A stretch of 64,000 bases of DNA, taken from contig OX419762.1 of the NCBI GenBank assembly GCA_948567375.1, positions 50,387,034 to 50,451,033 on the forward strand, in the 5' to 3' direction. The DNA comes from Lunularia cruciata. Lineage: Eukaryota > Streptophyta > Marchantiopsida > Lunulariales > Lunulariaceae. The translations under genes and the position numbers were made by a program. Positions 9,861 to 21,037 of this stretch are shown piece by piece. Position 1 is the stretch's first letter; each line of letters starts with the position of its first letter. The notes beneath the pieces are model-generated. The model saw nothing but the letters and a program-made list of their open reading frames with translations. It ran no database searches and was not told the DNA's origin.

Positions 9861-12433
9861 ATGTCGAGCAATTTTCCTTTGCCATTGAGGAGTTGTCTTG
9901 CAGGTGATCGGGGAAAGGGAAATAGAGTTGGACTCGTGTTAGTGCGTAAGGGAGAAGTCGAGAGAGAGAAATCGAGAGACCGAAAGAAAGCAGAAGAGAT
10001 GGGAGGAGGGAAGAAGAACTCCAAATTTGCAGTGAGAAATCATGCAACTCGGAGATTAGATATAGTAGCAAGGATCGAAGTCTTGAGCCGACTTCAGATC
10101 ACTTTTCTGGCATGGAACTGGAACGTAAGTTTTCCAAGATTCATCACAGAAATCATCGAGAGTAAATGTCTCGATGGTCCCGAGGAAGAAGGGAAGAGAG
10201 GAAATCCGGCTCGCTGGACAGAGTCGGATTGGAGACTTGTACTCGGGAAAGAGGCAGGCTCGGAGTAGGGAGCCACGTTCTTGGGGAAAGGAGAGATAGC
10301 CCAAGAAACACAGGAGGTGAGAGATGCCTTCTTGTCAAAGAGGACGAAGAATGGGTATAAAGTTGAGAGCTATAAAGACCCAGTGAGGAGAGGAATTGTG
10401 AGTGCAGTAATGGCCCTCCTGAAGCCGGAGAGAACTACCTATGTGATGAAACACCAAGTGGTGTTCTTTCACAAGTTATTTGTAGGAGAACCGATAAATT
10501 GGGCAAGGTGCTTTCACGGAAGAACAAGGCAGATGGTGTGGAATCTGCGGGATAAGTCGCCTCCACACTACATCGTACCATTTGCAGCCCTTTTTACCTT
10601 GGGTTAAATCTGCTCAATTTGGCAGAGCGTAATCGAATGGTGTCTCATTTCCATCCTGATTTGAGAAGAGAAGTCGACGCGGAGGAGCATCAATACATTC
10701 TCCAAATCCGGAGCACGGACAATTACTACGCAAAGACAGGGAAGAACGTGGAGGTCGTTGAAAGTACCCCAACGAAGAAGAGAACTCGGCAAGCAAAAGC
10801 CGAAGAAAACAAGAAACCTCAAAAAATGCAGAAAAATAACCCAAGGCGAGGAATGGTGGTGATTGAGTCGGAAGATGAAGACTTAGAAGGCAAAGCCGAG
10901 CTCAAGACGGAGGACTCGGACCATGAGGAGGAACCTAAGCTGACATTGCAAAGTGGAGATACGAGTAGTGACAGTGAGGAAGGAGGAGAGATGACATCGG
11001 TACCAGCGGCTGAAGAATACGAAGAAGAAATGCAAGCCGAAGTAGAAACCAAAGACAATGCGGCGCTGGAAGACAAAGTACTAGTGTGCAAGGAGAAGAA
11101 GATTGCAGTACAGGGAGGAATTCGCTTGAGACGTAAGGCAAAGTGTGAAGCGGGACCGAGTAGAGTGAAGGAAGAAGTAGAAGGAAGCTCGGGCAGTGAG
11201 GCATTGATCTCGATACGAAGACTCCAGAGAAGAAGGCGAGTATCGGGAGAACACAAGGAAAGAAGAGAGACCACTCCGCGGGAGGACGAAGTTGTCAGTA
11301 ATGGAGTAGATTACCTGCAGATGGTAGTATGCCCGCTGTTGGTGAAGATGGAGAAAAAGAAGAAGGAGATGCAGTCTACTTGTCCAGAGGAAAAGATTGT
11401 GTTGCAGGTCTTATCAAGATTGGAAGAAGAAAACTCGGAGTTGAAGAAGAGTATAACCCGAGGAGAGGAAGAGAGAGAAGTACTGCGAGCAGAAGTAGTC
11501 GAGAGGAGTCAAGTAATCGAAGACCTGAAGAGAGAAGTGAGTTATCGAGAAGATCTTGCAAGGAAGAGTGACATCGCAAGGGAGAGACAGGTAGCGGAGC
11601 ATGAAATCTTGAAGCAGCAGTTTGCTGATTCAAGAGTCAAACTTATCCATGCTATGGCGAGGGTAGCATCAAAGGATCAAGAGCTTGATCAAGTGATGGA
11701 GAGTATGGAGGAGAAGAAGCAACTCTGGCAGCGAGAGTTGGCTGCAAGATATAGAGAAGAAGAGAGATTACGAGACTTACTTCGTAATCAAGAAGAGAAG
11801 GTTGCACAGAAGGAGAAAGAGAAGGAAGCGGTGAAGGCCGAATTCAAAGAAGAATTGGTGATGTACAGAGAAGAATGGCTCGCAGATCGGGAACGCGAAT
11901 GCAAGACAAGATTGGAGCCATTGAAGGAAATCGTCCTTAGAGTAAACACAATGTTGAGTATAGAGGCCAGCGTTTGAATTGAGGAGACGAGATTGCACGA
12001 GTTAAAACTGTTGGTGCAGGAAACGAGGCAAAGACAAGTGAAAGATACAGATTTGAATGCCTTGTTGATTAAATTGAGAACTCTTGTAGATAGGAAGATC
12101 TTAGAAGTAGAAGACAATATTGCGATTAGATTAGACTTAGTGAGAATAGAGTTAGAAAAGCTTTGGCAGGATGTTAAGGCAAAACCCGAAGTAGATAACA
12201 TCGGGATCCAAATGTCTTCGGAGTTGCCCTCAGAGACATTAGAGAAGAGTGGGTCAAAGGATGAGGAGTTAGATAGATTACCCACTAGTGCAATTTCAGA
12301 CCAGGAAAGAGAATTGCTGGATCTGGTAGAAGAGGTGGGAGATCTGAAACCCGAGGAAAATGTAGTAGGAAGTAAGATTACTTCGGGTTCAGGGTTGAAA
12401 GCCGAGGAAGAAGTAGACATCGGATTGGATTAG
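9861..12433 (+). pseudogene. C-family coiled-coil protein, broken by two stops and a frameshift
   Basis: The product is unrecognised. One ancestral frame of about 855 codons can be followed. It reads from about 9,861, meets a TAG at 10,266, shifts frame in a T5 run near 10,591-10,595, meets a TGA at 11,975 and ends at 12,433. The N-terminal region contains YKDPVRRG, then a block ending GRTRQM, and HYIVPFA, all matched in the second copy (YKDPMRR, GRMKQM, HYIVPFL). A lysine/arginine- and acid-rich middle (about 10,730-11,300) follows, with runs such as SEDEDLEG. About 11,340-12,420 is nearly continuous heptad-type sequence rich in Glu, Lys, Arg and Leu, so a long coiled coil is expected. No CCHC knuckle, protease or RT is seen. 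It might be a Gag-like structural protein of a non-autonomous element or a captured host gene. I started at the first ATG after the TATA box; that choice is uncertain. Confidence 0.6.
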
Positions 12434-13233
12434 TAACCAATTTGAGATTTGAAGGGGCAGACATGAAGAGATGCATTGTCATTTTGGATCTGCAGGTTAG
12501 AACAGTTGTTGTAGAAACGGTATAGTTGTTAGAACTGTCGATTACTTCACTATTTAAGAGTGGCATTCGCAATATTATGTTGTTCAGTGCTCATTATTTC
12601 TGAGAATAGATAAAGCAAAGTGCTGTGAAGCAGTGCTCGTCGCTTGAGCTTGATTCCGAGTATCAATGTTGTACTTGTGTTTGTGAATGTTTGGAGAAAT
12701 TCAAAGTGCAAGTCAGAGTGCTTGTTGGATGTTGGATTCCACAGCCTTGATCTCCATTCTGTGTGTTTGATCCTGAGTGAAGTGCAATCAAAGCAATGCC
12801 TTGACAGATCTGAGAGGAATTGTAGTGTTGGTAGTATTCTGTGTTTGTGAGTGCAATGCGAAGTTGATATGAAGCAATTTTGATCGAGGAAGTTGTGCCT
12901 TCAGTGGAGGGGTGGAACACAATTCTGAGGCGAAGTCATTTTGCAGTGAAGTGCCGTTTTTGGGAGAGCCTGAATCATCACAATCAAGATTGTTTGGAAA
13001 GAATTGAAGGATTTGTGATTAAGGAGTGTGAATTTGTGACAAGACTGCGAGTCAGTGCTTGTTACTCTCTTCTGGGTGTGGTTTCTACTTGAGAGATTAA
13101 AGACGCAACCAAGAAGAACTATATGTTACTGTTTGACTTCGTATTTGGACATTTTTGACTCGTATCTCTGCGGGAACGAACTTTACTTACCCGATTACCG
13201 CAAAAGTGATATTTGTTGGGTTGTCACAGTGAT

Positions 13234-14208
13234 CTCAAGAGGTAGTACAATGATCAATCAAAGCCTTGTCACACAAGACCTAAAACTCTCCCAAGAACTC
13301 TGTACTGAGCTGGTATTGTAGCTGAGGCTTTGATTGATCAGTCAAAGCCTTAGCTACTGCACCAAAATGACTAAGAACTTGATCTACAAACAAATAAGCC
13401 ATCCTTCACTGGACTTGTCAAGAAGTGCCACCAACTCAATCCACTTGGAGAAGTGCTCTACCATCACCAAAAGGTATCGATGATGTCTCATAGTCAATGG
13501 TAAAGGTCCAGCAAAGTCCAAACTCCAATGATAACCCAATCTCATGATAGGTAATGGGTGCAACTATGGCATAAGAGCATTGAATGATGCTCTACCTTGG
13601 TCACAAACCACACATCTAGCAACAAACCGCTATACATCAGTCTGCATACCGTGCCACCAGTAATGACCCTTGAGTAAGCTATATGTATGCTTTACTCCAA
13701 AATGTCCTAGCTCCTCATGAGCATGACGGACCAACTATAGTCTATGAGATGGAAGTGGTACTACTCTCACTCTACCATCCTCTTATACACGCAAAAGGTG
13801 TTTGCACTCCAATCTAAACTATTTGGCTGCTTGAAGAAAACGGTCTCTCTCCTTAGCCCCAACCGTGCCACCCACAACACCAATGCAAAGATATTCCATC
13901 ACTAAGACATCATCATGAATATCTTTCTGAATTGTACTAATATCTTCACTTTTTGGATCTATGACAATAACTCCTCCTGTATGCATTGAGAGAGATATCA
14001 CCAAAGTCTCAACAAATATATAGAGAAAGAGAGATGCATGCCAACCTAGCACCATCTCCTCATCTGTCTCACCATGCTAATGTGCTCCAGTCTGATCCTG
14101 CTGGTTGAGACATGAGTTTCTACTCAACCCATCTGCATCACGGTTCACCACTCCAGGTCTATGAATAATGGTGAAATCATACTCTTATAAAATTAGAGCC
14201 CATTGTGC
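13234..14208 (-). pseudogene. Family B pol (minus): RNase H tail and integrase N-terminus
   Basis: Read on the minus strand, 14,208-14,060 continues the RNase H region (…VVNHDADGLSRN-like ending), 14,055-13,819 is a linker frame whose sequence (KSEDISTIQKDIHDDVL) matches the plus-strand copy, and about 13,735-13,590 is the integrase zinc-binding domain, with HAHEELGHFG and, further on, the C-V-V-C pair. The start of the catalytic core follows and is cut by C1 at 13,233. In-frame stops are present (for example in the zinc-binding domain). The A1 element is inserted at the other end, at 14,209. Confidence 0.75.
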
Positions 14209-14897
14209 TGTGAGCCGGCCTATCTCTCACTCAAGATGAACCTCTGATGGCTATTATGGTAGCTCATCATGAACTAAGAAGGCAAGGAGCCCCAACTCCG
14301 TCATACTCCTCCAAGGCTAACACTCCAAGACTCAAGACATTACTCACTAGAGAACTCAATGAGAGAGAGATAGTTGCAAATGAAAGGATGATGAGTACTT
14401 CCTCACCCCTTGTTTATATACTTGTGAAATAGTTATGTACCAAAGTTATTAATTACCGTAGTAACTCAAGTTACTAGACTAAAAGTCAAGTAAAGTCAAA
14501 AAGTAGAAAGGAATATCCATTCACATGGGCATATTCCACTAGCATGTGATCTTATCTTGACTCAACCACAAAGTCAAGGATTCCTTCACATGGGCTATCC
14601 TTGGACTATAGAAGAATCCAAAACAAAAAGGCTTGCGGGCCCAAGAGTTCTCAACTCTTTCCTCAAAGCCAAACACTTAAGAATAATACCAAGTCAACAC
14701 ACTAGAATCCAAAATAGTGGTGCTCATCTTCCACTTCCTCTAAAGTAAGGTTCCCTCTATCTTAGCTATGAATAACTTTAGCTAATCATGACTAATGTAC
14801 AACCATCCTTTATCTCTAGATAAATAATATCTCTCAAGTACTTATAATACCAAGCTAAATATCACAATATCACACACATGCACAAATGGGTGTTACA
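14209..14897 (-). repeat. 3' LTR of A1
   Basis: This 689-bp repeat reads TGTAACACCC...CTCACA on the minus strand. It matches 29,225-29,917, both A2 LTRs and the solo LTR at 36,540. A purine-rich tract (ctgggggtaaa on the minus strand, just beyond 14,897) precedes it as the polypurine tract. Confidence 0.92.
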
Positions 14898-14945
14898 TTT
14901 ACCCCCAGACTAAGATTTCACTTTGTCCTCAAAGTAAAGGTCTCT

Positions 14946-17900
14946 CTACCTTTTATGATACATCTTCAACTTATCATGGTTAATCCTATCAAAGTGTCTT
15001 CCTCCTAACTCCTTGAGATCATAGGTGTAATTTCTCCACACCTTCTCCACTATGAAAGGTCCAAAGTACTTAGGCAAAAACTTCTTTTGCACTCTCTTGA
15101 ATTGAATAGAATCAAACAACATTACCCAATCACCTTCTTTGAAAGGCTCTACCTTCTTCTTGCCTTGCTTGTTATCATAGCTCTCCTTTTGTTTCCTTTG
15201 GGCTTGCTCCACTCGAACCATAGCAAATGCTCTTGCCCCTTCCAACTCCATGGGTTGATCCTTCCTTGACTTCTCTGCATCACCTCCTTGTGCTTTCTTC
15301 AATCTCCTTTGAATGCTTTGGAAAGTAGGAAGATCAAAGTGAATAGGTAAGGTAGACTCAATACCATATACCAATTGAAATGGAGAATATCCAATGGAAA
15401 TCTTCATAATTGTCCTATACTCCCACAAAACTGCATGAATCTTCTTGTCCCAATGATGTTTAGCTCCCTCTATTTTTGCATCTTTGGCCAACATCATGCA
15501 CAAGGTTTGATTGGTTCTCTTTGCCAAACCATTAGAATTTGGCTTATAGGATGTAGTTACTCTTTGTGTGATAGTGAAATGTTGTAGCATGGCTGGAGTG
15601 ATCCTTCCTATAAACTCTCCTCCTCTATCAAAAACCAACTCCAAAGGGCATCCAAACCCAATGATAATGTGTTCATATAGAAATCTACCAACTTCATCTT
15701 CATTTTTGTCTCTCAATGGTCTAGCCTCAACCCACTTATTAAGGTTATCAGTAACTACCACAATGTACCAATTGTTCCTTGGGGTTCTATTGAGAGGACC
15801 TACAAAATAGATTCCCCACTTCTCAAAAGGTCCTAGCAGTAGAATTGATCTAAGTGGTGGAGTGGAAGTAGACTTTCTAGCAACAGCTTGACAAACATGA
15901 CAAGTTTTGCAATAATCAAGACAATCCTTGAAAATCCCTCTCCAATGGTAACCTGCATCTAGAATCTTGAAAGTAGTCACCTTTCCTGCAAAGTGTCCTC
16001 CATATTCTAAACCTTCATGAAACTCCTTTATGAGTAGGATAGACTCTTCCTTACCCACTGCTCTTCAAAGTAGACCATCTGCTCCTTGGTGAAAAAGAAT
16101 ATCCTCCACCATTGTGTAAGGTCTAGATCTTGTTGCAAGGGCCTTCCTCTCCCTAGCATGCATCCCTTCTGGATAGTTACCTCTTGTCACAAAATCCACA
16201 GTCTCATTGTACTCTAGTGGAACCTCTTGAGTGATTGAGATTGTCATGAGCTCCTCATCCAAGAAGGAATCATCCGGTGGCTCATCTCCATCATGATCAT
16301 AGGCTCTAGATAACAAATCAGCATTTGCATGTTTCTTTCCTAGCCTATCTTCAATAGTGAAATCATACTCAGACAAGAATATCATCCACCTTGCTAGTCT
16401 TCCTTCAATATTAGGCATGTTGAAGATGTACTTCAAAGCCTTGTGATCCGTGACAATGGTGGCTTTCCCTCCAATCAAGTGGTGTCTAAACTTCTTGAGA
16501 CCAAAGATCATTGCCAACCCTTCTCTCTCAGACAGAGTGACAAAGTAGTTCTTTTCTACTGAAATCATCTGCCTACTTGTGACAGAGTAGTTCATTTATA
16601 CTAAGACCATCTGCCTACTAGCATAAGCTATTGGATGATCATGCTCATCTTGGTCTAATTGACTTAGAGTGCATCCTATAGCTACATTAGAAACATCAGT
16701 GTAGAGGATGAAAGGCTTACTCCAATCAAGTTTAGCAAGAATTGGAGCTACAACAAGGGATTGCTTGAGCTCCTCAAAAGCTTTGAGAGCCTCCATGTCC
16801 TCCAAAATCACCATGTAATCTACACCCTTCTTCATGTAGATGGTCAATGCATAAGCCTTGTTGGAAAATGAGAAGATGAACCTCCTATAGTACCCAACCA
16901 TCCCCAAGAATTGGCGTAACTTTGTCAAGCTTGAAGAGAATGGAAGGTCTGAGATTTTCCTCACCTTCTCAAGATCAAATGCTATTCCTTCCTTGGAGAT
17001 GCTGTAACCCAAAAGTAGACCTTCACAACCAAAAATGCACTTCTCTAGGTTAAGTGATGCATTTGTATCATCCAAGCGTTGCAAGACCTTGATTAGGTGC
17101 TCTAAGTGCTCCTCCTTGCTCCCATAGACACAAAAGTCATCAATGAAGTCTCTCACAAATTTCCCAATCAAAGGTTCAAATACCTTGTTCATGAACCGTT
17201 GGAATATGACTGGAGCATTGCAAAGCTCAAAAGGCATGACCTTGAAAGTGGAAGTTCCCCAAGGTGTGGTGAACATGGTGAGTTGTTGATGCTTTGGTGC
17301 AATCTTGATTTTTTTATATCCACTATAACCATCTCCAAAACTGTACCTCTCATGACCTGCAACCTCCTCCAAGATCTCATCAATGAATGGCAATGGGTAG
17401 TAGTCCTTGTTGGTAACAACATTGAGCTTCTTGTAATCTACAAATACCCAAAGATTGCCATTTTTTCTCTTCAAAATGACAATTGGAGACACCCATTTTG
17501 AATTCTCCACCTCAAAGATAAATCCGGCCTCCTTGAGCTTATCAATCTCCTCCTTCACAACCAAAGATATTGGTGGGCTAATGCAATGTTGCTTTTGGCG
17601 GATTGGTCTTGCATGTGACTCCACCTCTATCTTGTGCTCCTCCAAGTTGACTTCCTTCAAATCCTTGTAACTAAAAGCAAACACATGGATGAACTTGTGT
17701 TTAATCTTTTCAAATCTCACCTTCTCCTCCTTGGTAAAATTTGGACCATACTTGAGGGTAGATAACCTTCTCTCTACCTCTTCAAGTGTCAATGGTGATT
17801 TATCTGGGTCCTTCAAAACCTCTGGTTTAGATGCAAAATCCATAGCAGACAAAGGATTCACACTTGAATCAGATTCAGATACATCCTCCTCCATGGAAGT

Positions 17901-18779
17901 CTCCTCATCCATGCTTGTTTTCACACCTAAAGCTCCTTCTTTAGAATCTGATTCCCAATAATCAGAAGATGGTGTATCTGAATGTGAAGTGTTGGTGGTG
18001 TTAGTCACAAGAATTGTGACTCTATGGTTTGATGGCCCAATCCTCAAGTACCCTTTGTGCCATCAATCAATTATGTGTGCTACTCTCAACCATGGCCTCC
18101 CAAGAAGTAAGTCATAGCTTGAATCCTTCAATACTTGGAAAGTCATGAGATTTTGAACTCCCATAATTGAAACCACCACCTTATCGATCACCTCTACTTG
18201 TCGAAATTGTTGCTTGTTTGCCATGCTCACCACAAATGTTGAAGGTCTTGAGCGTAGCATACCCAACTTCTTCATCAACCTTTCTGACATGACATTTACT
18301 ACTGATCCTCCATCAACCAATGTATCCTTGATATTGTGATCATTCACTCTCACATCAATCTTGGAGGCATATCACAAGCCTCCCATGGTGTTGGCTTGGC
18401 ATCCACCACTCCCATAGATACTGGAGCTTTTGCCTTCTTCTTTCTCTTGCTCCTTGTAGAACTCAAACCACCTCTAAGCTCCTTTCTCAAGGTAGGGTTC
18501 AAAGCAATCAATTGGCCCATTGTGATGTTAGCCTTGTGGCTACCAACATCCTCCAATACATTGTAGTTCCACTGTTGCTTTGAAATCAAGAAATCCTCCA
18601 TCCCCAACTTCTTCCTTGGAGTCTTTGTTGTTGATGGTGTTGAGGTGCGAGTGCTCCTAATAGACATATAAGTACCCTTGCTTGGAGTAAATCTTGAGAA
18701 TAGTAAACATCCTCTGCAAAACGAGCTCTCTTCTTCTCTTGTGCCAAAAGCTCCAAATTAAGACCCTTGGAGTTTGAGC
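14946..18779 (-). pseudogene. A1 pol: protease, reverse transcriptase, RNase H, integrase
   Basis: On the minus strand the order is: end of the gag-protease linker (18,779-18,350), protease with the plant-type V-D-G-G-S active-site stretch (18,353-18,063), RT with F-I-D-D (18,047-16,600), RNase H with the catalytic T-D box intact, and integrase (to 14,946). From 18,047 to 14,946 the frame is constant but is broken by stops near 16,596 and 16,065. A duplicated SRQM stretch near 16,560-16,600 is absent from A2. Two of the three integrase catalytic residues are changed: D to Y in GIYFVGP and E to K in LAKRTNQ. The copy is dead. A2 is inserted at 18,780. Confidence 0.88.
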
Positions 18780-19471
18780 TATAACACCCATTTGTGCATG
18801 TGTGTGGTATTGTGATATTTAGCTTGGTATTACAAGTACTTAAGAGATATTATTTATATAGAGATAAAAGATGGTTCTATATTAGTCACGGTTAGCTAAA
18901 GTTAGTCATAGCTAAGATAGAGGGGACCTTACTTTAGAGGAAGTAGAAAAGATGAGCACCACTATTTTGGATTTTAGTGTATTGACTTGGTATTATTCCT
19001 AGGTGTTTGGCTTTGAGGAAAGAGTTGAGAACTCTTGGGCCCGCAAGCCTTTTTGTTTTGGATTCTTCTATAGTCCAAGGATAGCCCATGTGAATGAATC
19101 CTTGACTTAGTGGTTGGGTCAAGATAAGACCACATGCTTAGGGGAATATGCCCATGTGAATGGATATTCCTTTCTACTTTTTGACTTTACTTGACTTTTA
19201 GTCTAGTAACTTGAGTTACTACGGTAATTAGTAACTTTGGTACGTAACTATTTCACAAGTATATAAACAAGGGGTGAGGAGGTACTCAGCATCCTTTCAT
19301 TTGCAACTATCTCTCTCTCATTGAGTTCTCTAGTGAGCAATGTCTTGAGTCTTGGAGTGTTAGCCTTGGAGGAGTATGATGGAGTTGGGGTTCCTTGCCT
19401 TCTTAGTCCATGGTGCGCTACCATAATAGCCATCAGAGGTTCATCCTGAGTGAGAGACAGGCTGGCTCACA
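18780..19471 (+). repeat. 5' LTR of A2
   Basis: 692 bp, starting TATAACACCC (mutated from TGTAACACCC) and ending GGCTCACA. It holds the probable TATA box at 19,260-19,267. Eight substitutions separate it from 25,932-26,623. Confidence 0.95.
19260..19267 (+). promoter_or_regulatory. TATA box in A2 5' LTR
   Basis: TATATAAA lies about 480 bases into the LTR. The same sequence is at 26,412-26,419 in the 3' LTR, and the motif is present in A1 and, with changes, in the solo LTR. It would set U3/R boundaries about 30 bases downstream. Confidence 0.6.
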
Positions 19472-19475
19472 TTTT

Positions 19476-19493
19476 TGGTTCTGTTGCCGGGAC
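19476..19493 (+). other. Primer-binding site, tRNA-Asp-like
   Basis: TGGTTCTGTTGCCGGGAC begins four bases after the LTR end. It matches about 13 of 18 positions of the tRNA-Asp primer site known from plant Tat/Athila elements (recalled, not looked up). The match is imperfect, so the tRNA identity is moderate. Confidence 0.55.
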
Positions 19494-19512
19494 CTCTCTA
19501 GAAGGTAAGATA

Positions 19513-19683
19513 ATGTTCCGTGTTCAATTCTACATTAGGCAGAAGGAGGCTATGAGAGCTCACTTGGAGAGAACATTAGGAGAGGAGAGGGCTGAACTTA
19601 TGTTAGAGAACCAAGATCCATTTGTATACCCTGTAGTTCATTATGATATCTTTGAGGTGATTTTGTACATCTTGTACACATGA
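19513..19683 (+). CDS. Micro-ORF1 in the leader of A2 (56 aa)
   Basis: The product is unrecognised. A 56-codon frame opens 20 bases after the primer site (ATG at 19,513) and ends ...ILYILYT-stop. The A1 copy has a frame of exactly the same length (29,013-29,183, minus) with about 10 amino-acid differences, most of them conservative and with no stop, although A1 and A2 are diverged and A1 is otherwise full of lesions. It is similar to micro-ORF2 further down the same leader: both carry an M-R motif, T-L-G, D-P-F-V, P-x-V-x-Y and a final Y-I-L-Y. The C-terminal third is hydrophobic. It may be a separate peptide or an N-terminal exon joined to gag by splicing. Confidence 0.5.
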   Translation: MFRVQFYIRQKEAMRAHLERTLGEERAELMLENQDPFVYPVVHYDIFEVILYILYT

Positions 19684-20330
19684 GAGGAATTGGAGAGATT
19701 GTGTGAGGTGTATTGCAAATTTTGGAGATTAAGGTGATTTAAGGCAAAATCTCAAGTTTGAGATCTGAACTTGAAATTTCTACACATAATAGCTTGGGTT
19801 ATTTTTCATTTAGCACACTTGAAATTATTATCAGAGCTACTATGCGCACTGAGCTAAAATTTTTGAAAGTTGATAGGGTAAAGTGCTCCCGCAACTGCAT
19901 GCTCTCTAGAAAATTGTATAGAGTCTCCCATTTCTTCAATTTTCAGTGAATTGTTGTGAAAATTTTAAAGAAAATTCAGTGCGTTGTATCCTACCTGCTG
20001 CCTTAAAAATTAGAGAGAGATCGTTTTTGAGCAGGGAGTAATGAGTTTTTGAAGTGGAGGGGGTGGTTTTCAGACCAAATCTGAAATTTTTGTGCTGAAT
20101 AGAAAGGTGTCTAGGCCAAATGGCTCAATGAAAAGATCTGAAATTTTGCAAGGAGGGACGCCCTAAAGTTGTGATCAAGTGTGACAAATTTCAGAGGACT
20201 GTGATGTACCAGTTGGGAGATTTGAGTGACATTGTGAGGAAGGGTCAATTCTGCAGAGTGGAGATCTCATGCATGAGGAGTTTGAGATCAACAAAAAGCA
20301 TGTTTGAGTGTTTAGATTCATCTTGGGAAC
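19684..20330 (+). other. A2 leader, no clear gene
   Basis: AT-rich leader sequence of family A, also present in A1 (about 28,370-29,010). Short frames such as the one starting near 20,171 are only partly kept between the copies. I see no domain. Confidence 0.5.
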
Positions 20331-20804
20331 ATGGAGGGTCATCAAGAGTGGAAATTAAGATTATGAAAGGTTCCTCAAGGGTTTGAGGTGATTGTAGGGG
20401 TGGATTTGAGGAAAAGAGAGTTTACAATAGAATTTGAAGAGAGTGTTGAGAGGATCCAGAAACCTACACCACTTGGAGGAAAGAGTGAGTCTAAGTGCTT
20501 TCTGTGTGGAGAGAAGGGACATAAAGCAAGTTCATGTCCATTGACCTTTGAGAGAAATAGATTGAGGGAAAGGAGAGGCTTACTTGACTTGGGTTTGCAT
20601 GTTGGACCTTCTTCACCAAGATTGGGAGGGAGAAGATCTAAGACCAAGGAGTTGTGTGAGGTTTATGGAGTGGAAGGACTTCCAAAAAGACATGAGTGTA
20701 GTGGAGTAAAAGCACTTTTGGAAACTTTGGTGAAGGATCTTGGAAGGAGTCTTAGTACAACTACAAAAATACTACCACCTTCATCAGCTAGTTCTCAAGA
20801 TTAG
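20331..20804 (+). pseudogene. Leader ORF with CCHC zinc knuckle (A2)
   Basis: The frame begins at ATG 20,331, hits a TGA at 20,364 and then stays open from 20,388 to 20,804 (138 codons). It contains one retroviral-type zinc knuckle, C-F-L-C-G-E-K-G-H-K-A-S-S-C (C-x2-C-x4-H-x4-C), about 40 codons into the open part, then an Arg/Glu-rich segment (FERNRLRERRG). The A1 counterpart (28,055-28,366, minus) reads through the point where A2 has its stop. This is a second nucleic-acid-binding knuckle protein, distinct from the knuckle in Gag near 21,900. It ends 2 bases before the ATG of micro-ORF2. An RNA-binding accessory role is likely but not shown. Confidence 0.6.
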
Positions 20805-20806
20805 TG

Positions 20807-20971
20807 ATGGAGATAATCTTTCAACTCATGGATAAACTATCCATGAGAGTTAGATTAATATGCACTCTAGGATTTGATGTTGCTATAGAAATCTTGGAGC
20901 AAACTGACCCTTTTGTGTTCCCTAGAGTGGATTATTCTCAGATGGTGTTAGTCATGTATATACTCTATTAG
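20807..20971 (+). CDS. Micro-ORF2 in the leader of A2 (54 aa)
   Basis: This 54-codon frame starts 2 bases after the stop of the CCHC ORF and ends ...VMYILY-stop. A1 holds an equal-length frame (27,726-27,890, minus) with only 7 amino-acid differences and no stop. It resembles micro-ORF1 (T-L-G, D-P-F-V, P-x-V-x-Y, Y-I-L-Y), so the pair looks like an old internal duplication. I know no family for it. Confidence 0.5.
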   Translation: MEIIFQLMDKLSMRVRLICTLGFDVAIEILEQTDPFVFPRVDYSQMVLVMYILY

Positions 20972-21037
20972 TAATAGAGTGAGAGAAAAGAAAAGAGAAA
21001 AAAAATTGAGAGAAAAGAAAGATAGTGAGGGGTTAAG

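Larger units (their letters stand above)
9447..13228 (+). mobile_element. C1: 3.8-kb TG...CA insertion with 5-bp target duplication
   Basis: The unit starts TGTGGTGCCCAC and ends GTTGTCACA. It is flanked by GTGAT at 9,442-9,446 and 13,229-13,233, and it splits the integrase of the family-B element. I find no pair of terminal repeats inside it and no pol domain. It carries one long, broken gene for a coiled-coil protein on the plus strand. It is either a non-autonomous LTR element that lost one LTR, or a giant solo LTR that contains a gene. A diverged relative of the gene is at about 47,330-49,260. Confidence 0.75.

Noticed and set aside
10819-11274. Minus-strand ORF of 151 codons inside the C1 gene
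   Set aside because: It is antisense to the acidic and coiled-coil coding sequence; its Ser-rich content mirrors the Glu/Lys codons of the sense strand.
18934-19122. Antisense LTR ORF beginning M-T-Q-P-L-S-Q-G
   Set aside because: Open in some LTR copies (14,557; 18,934; 26,086) but not clearly in all; it has no domain, and nearly identical LTRs share open frames by descent.
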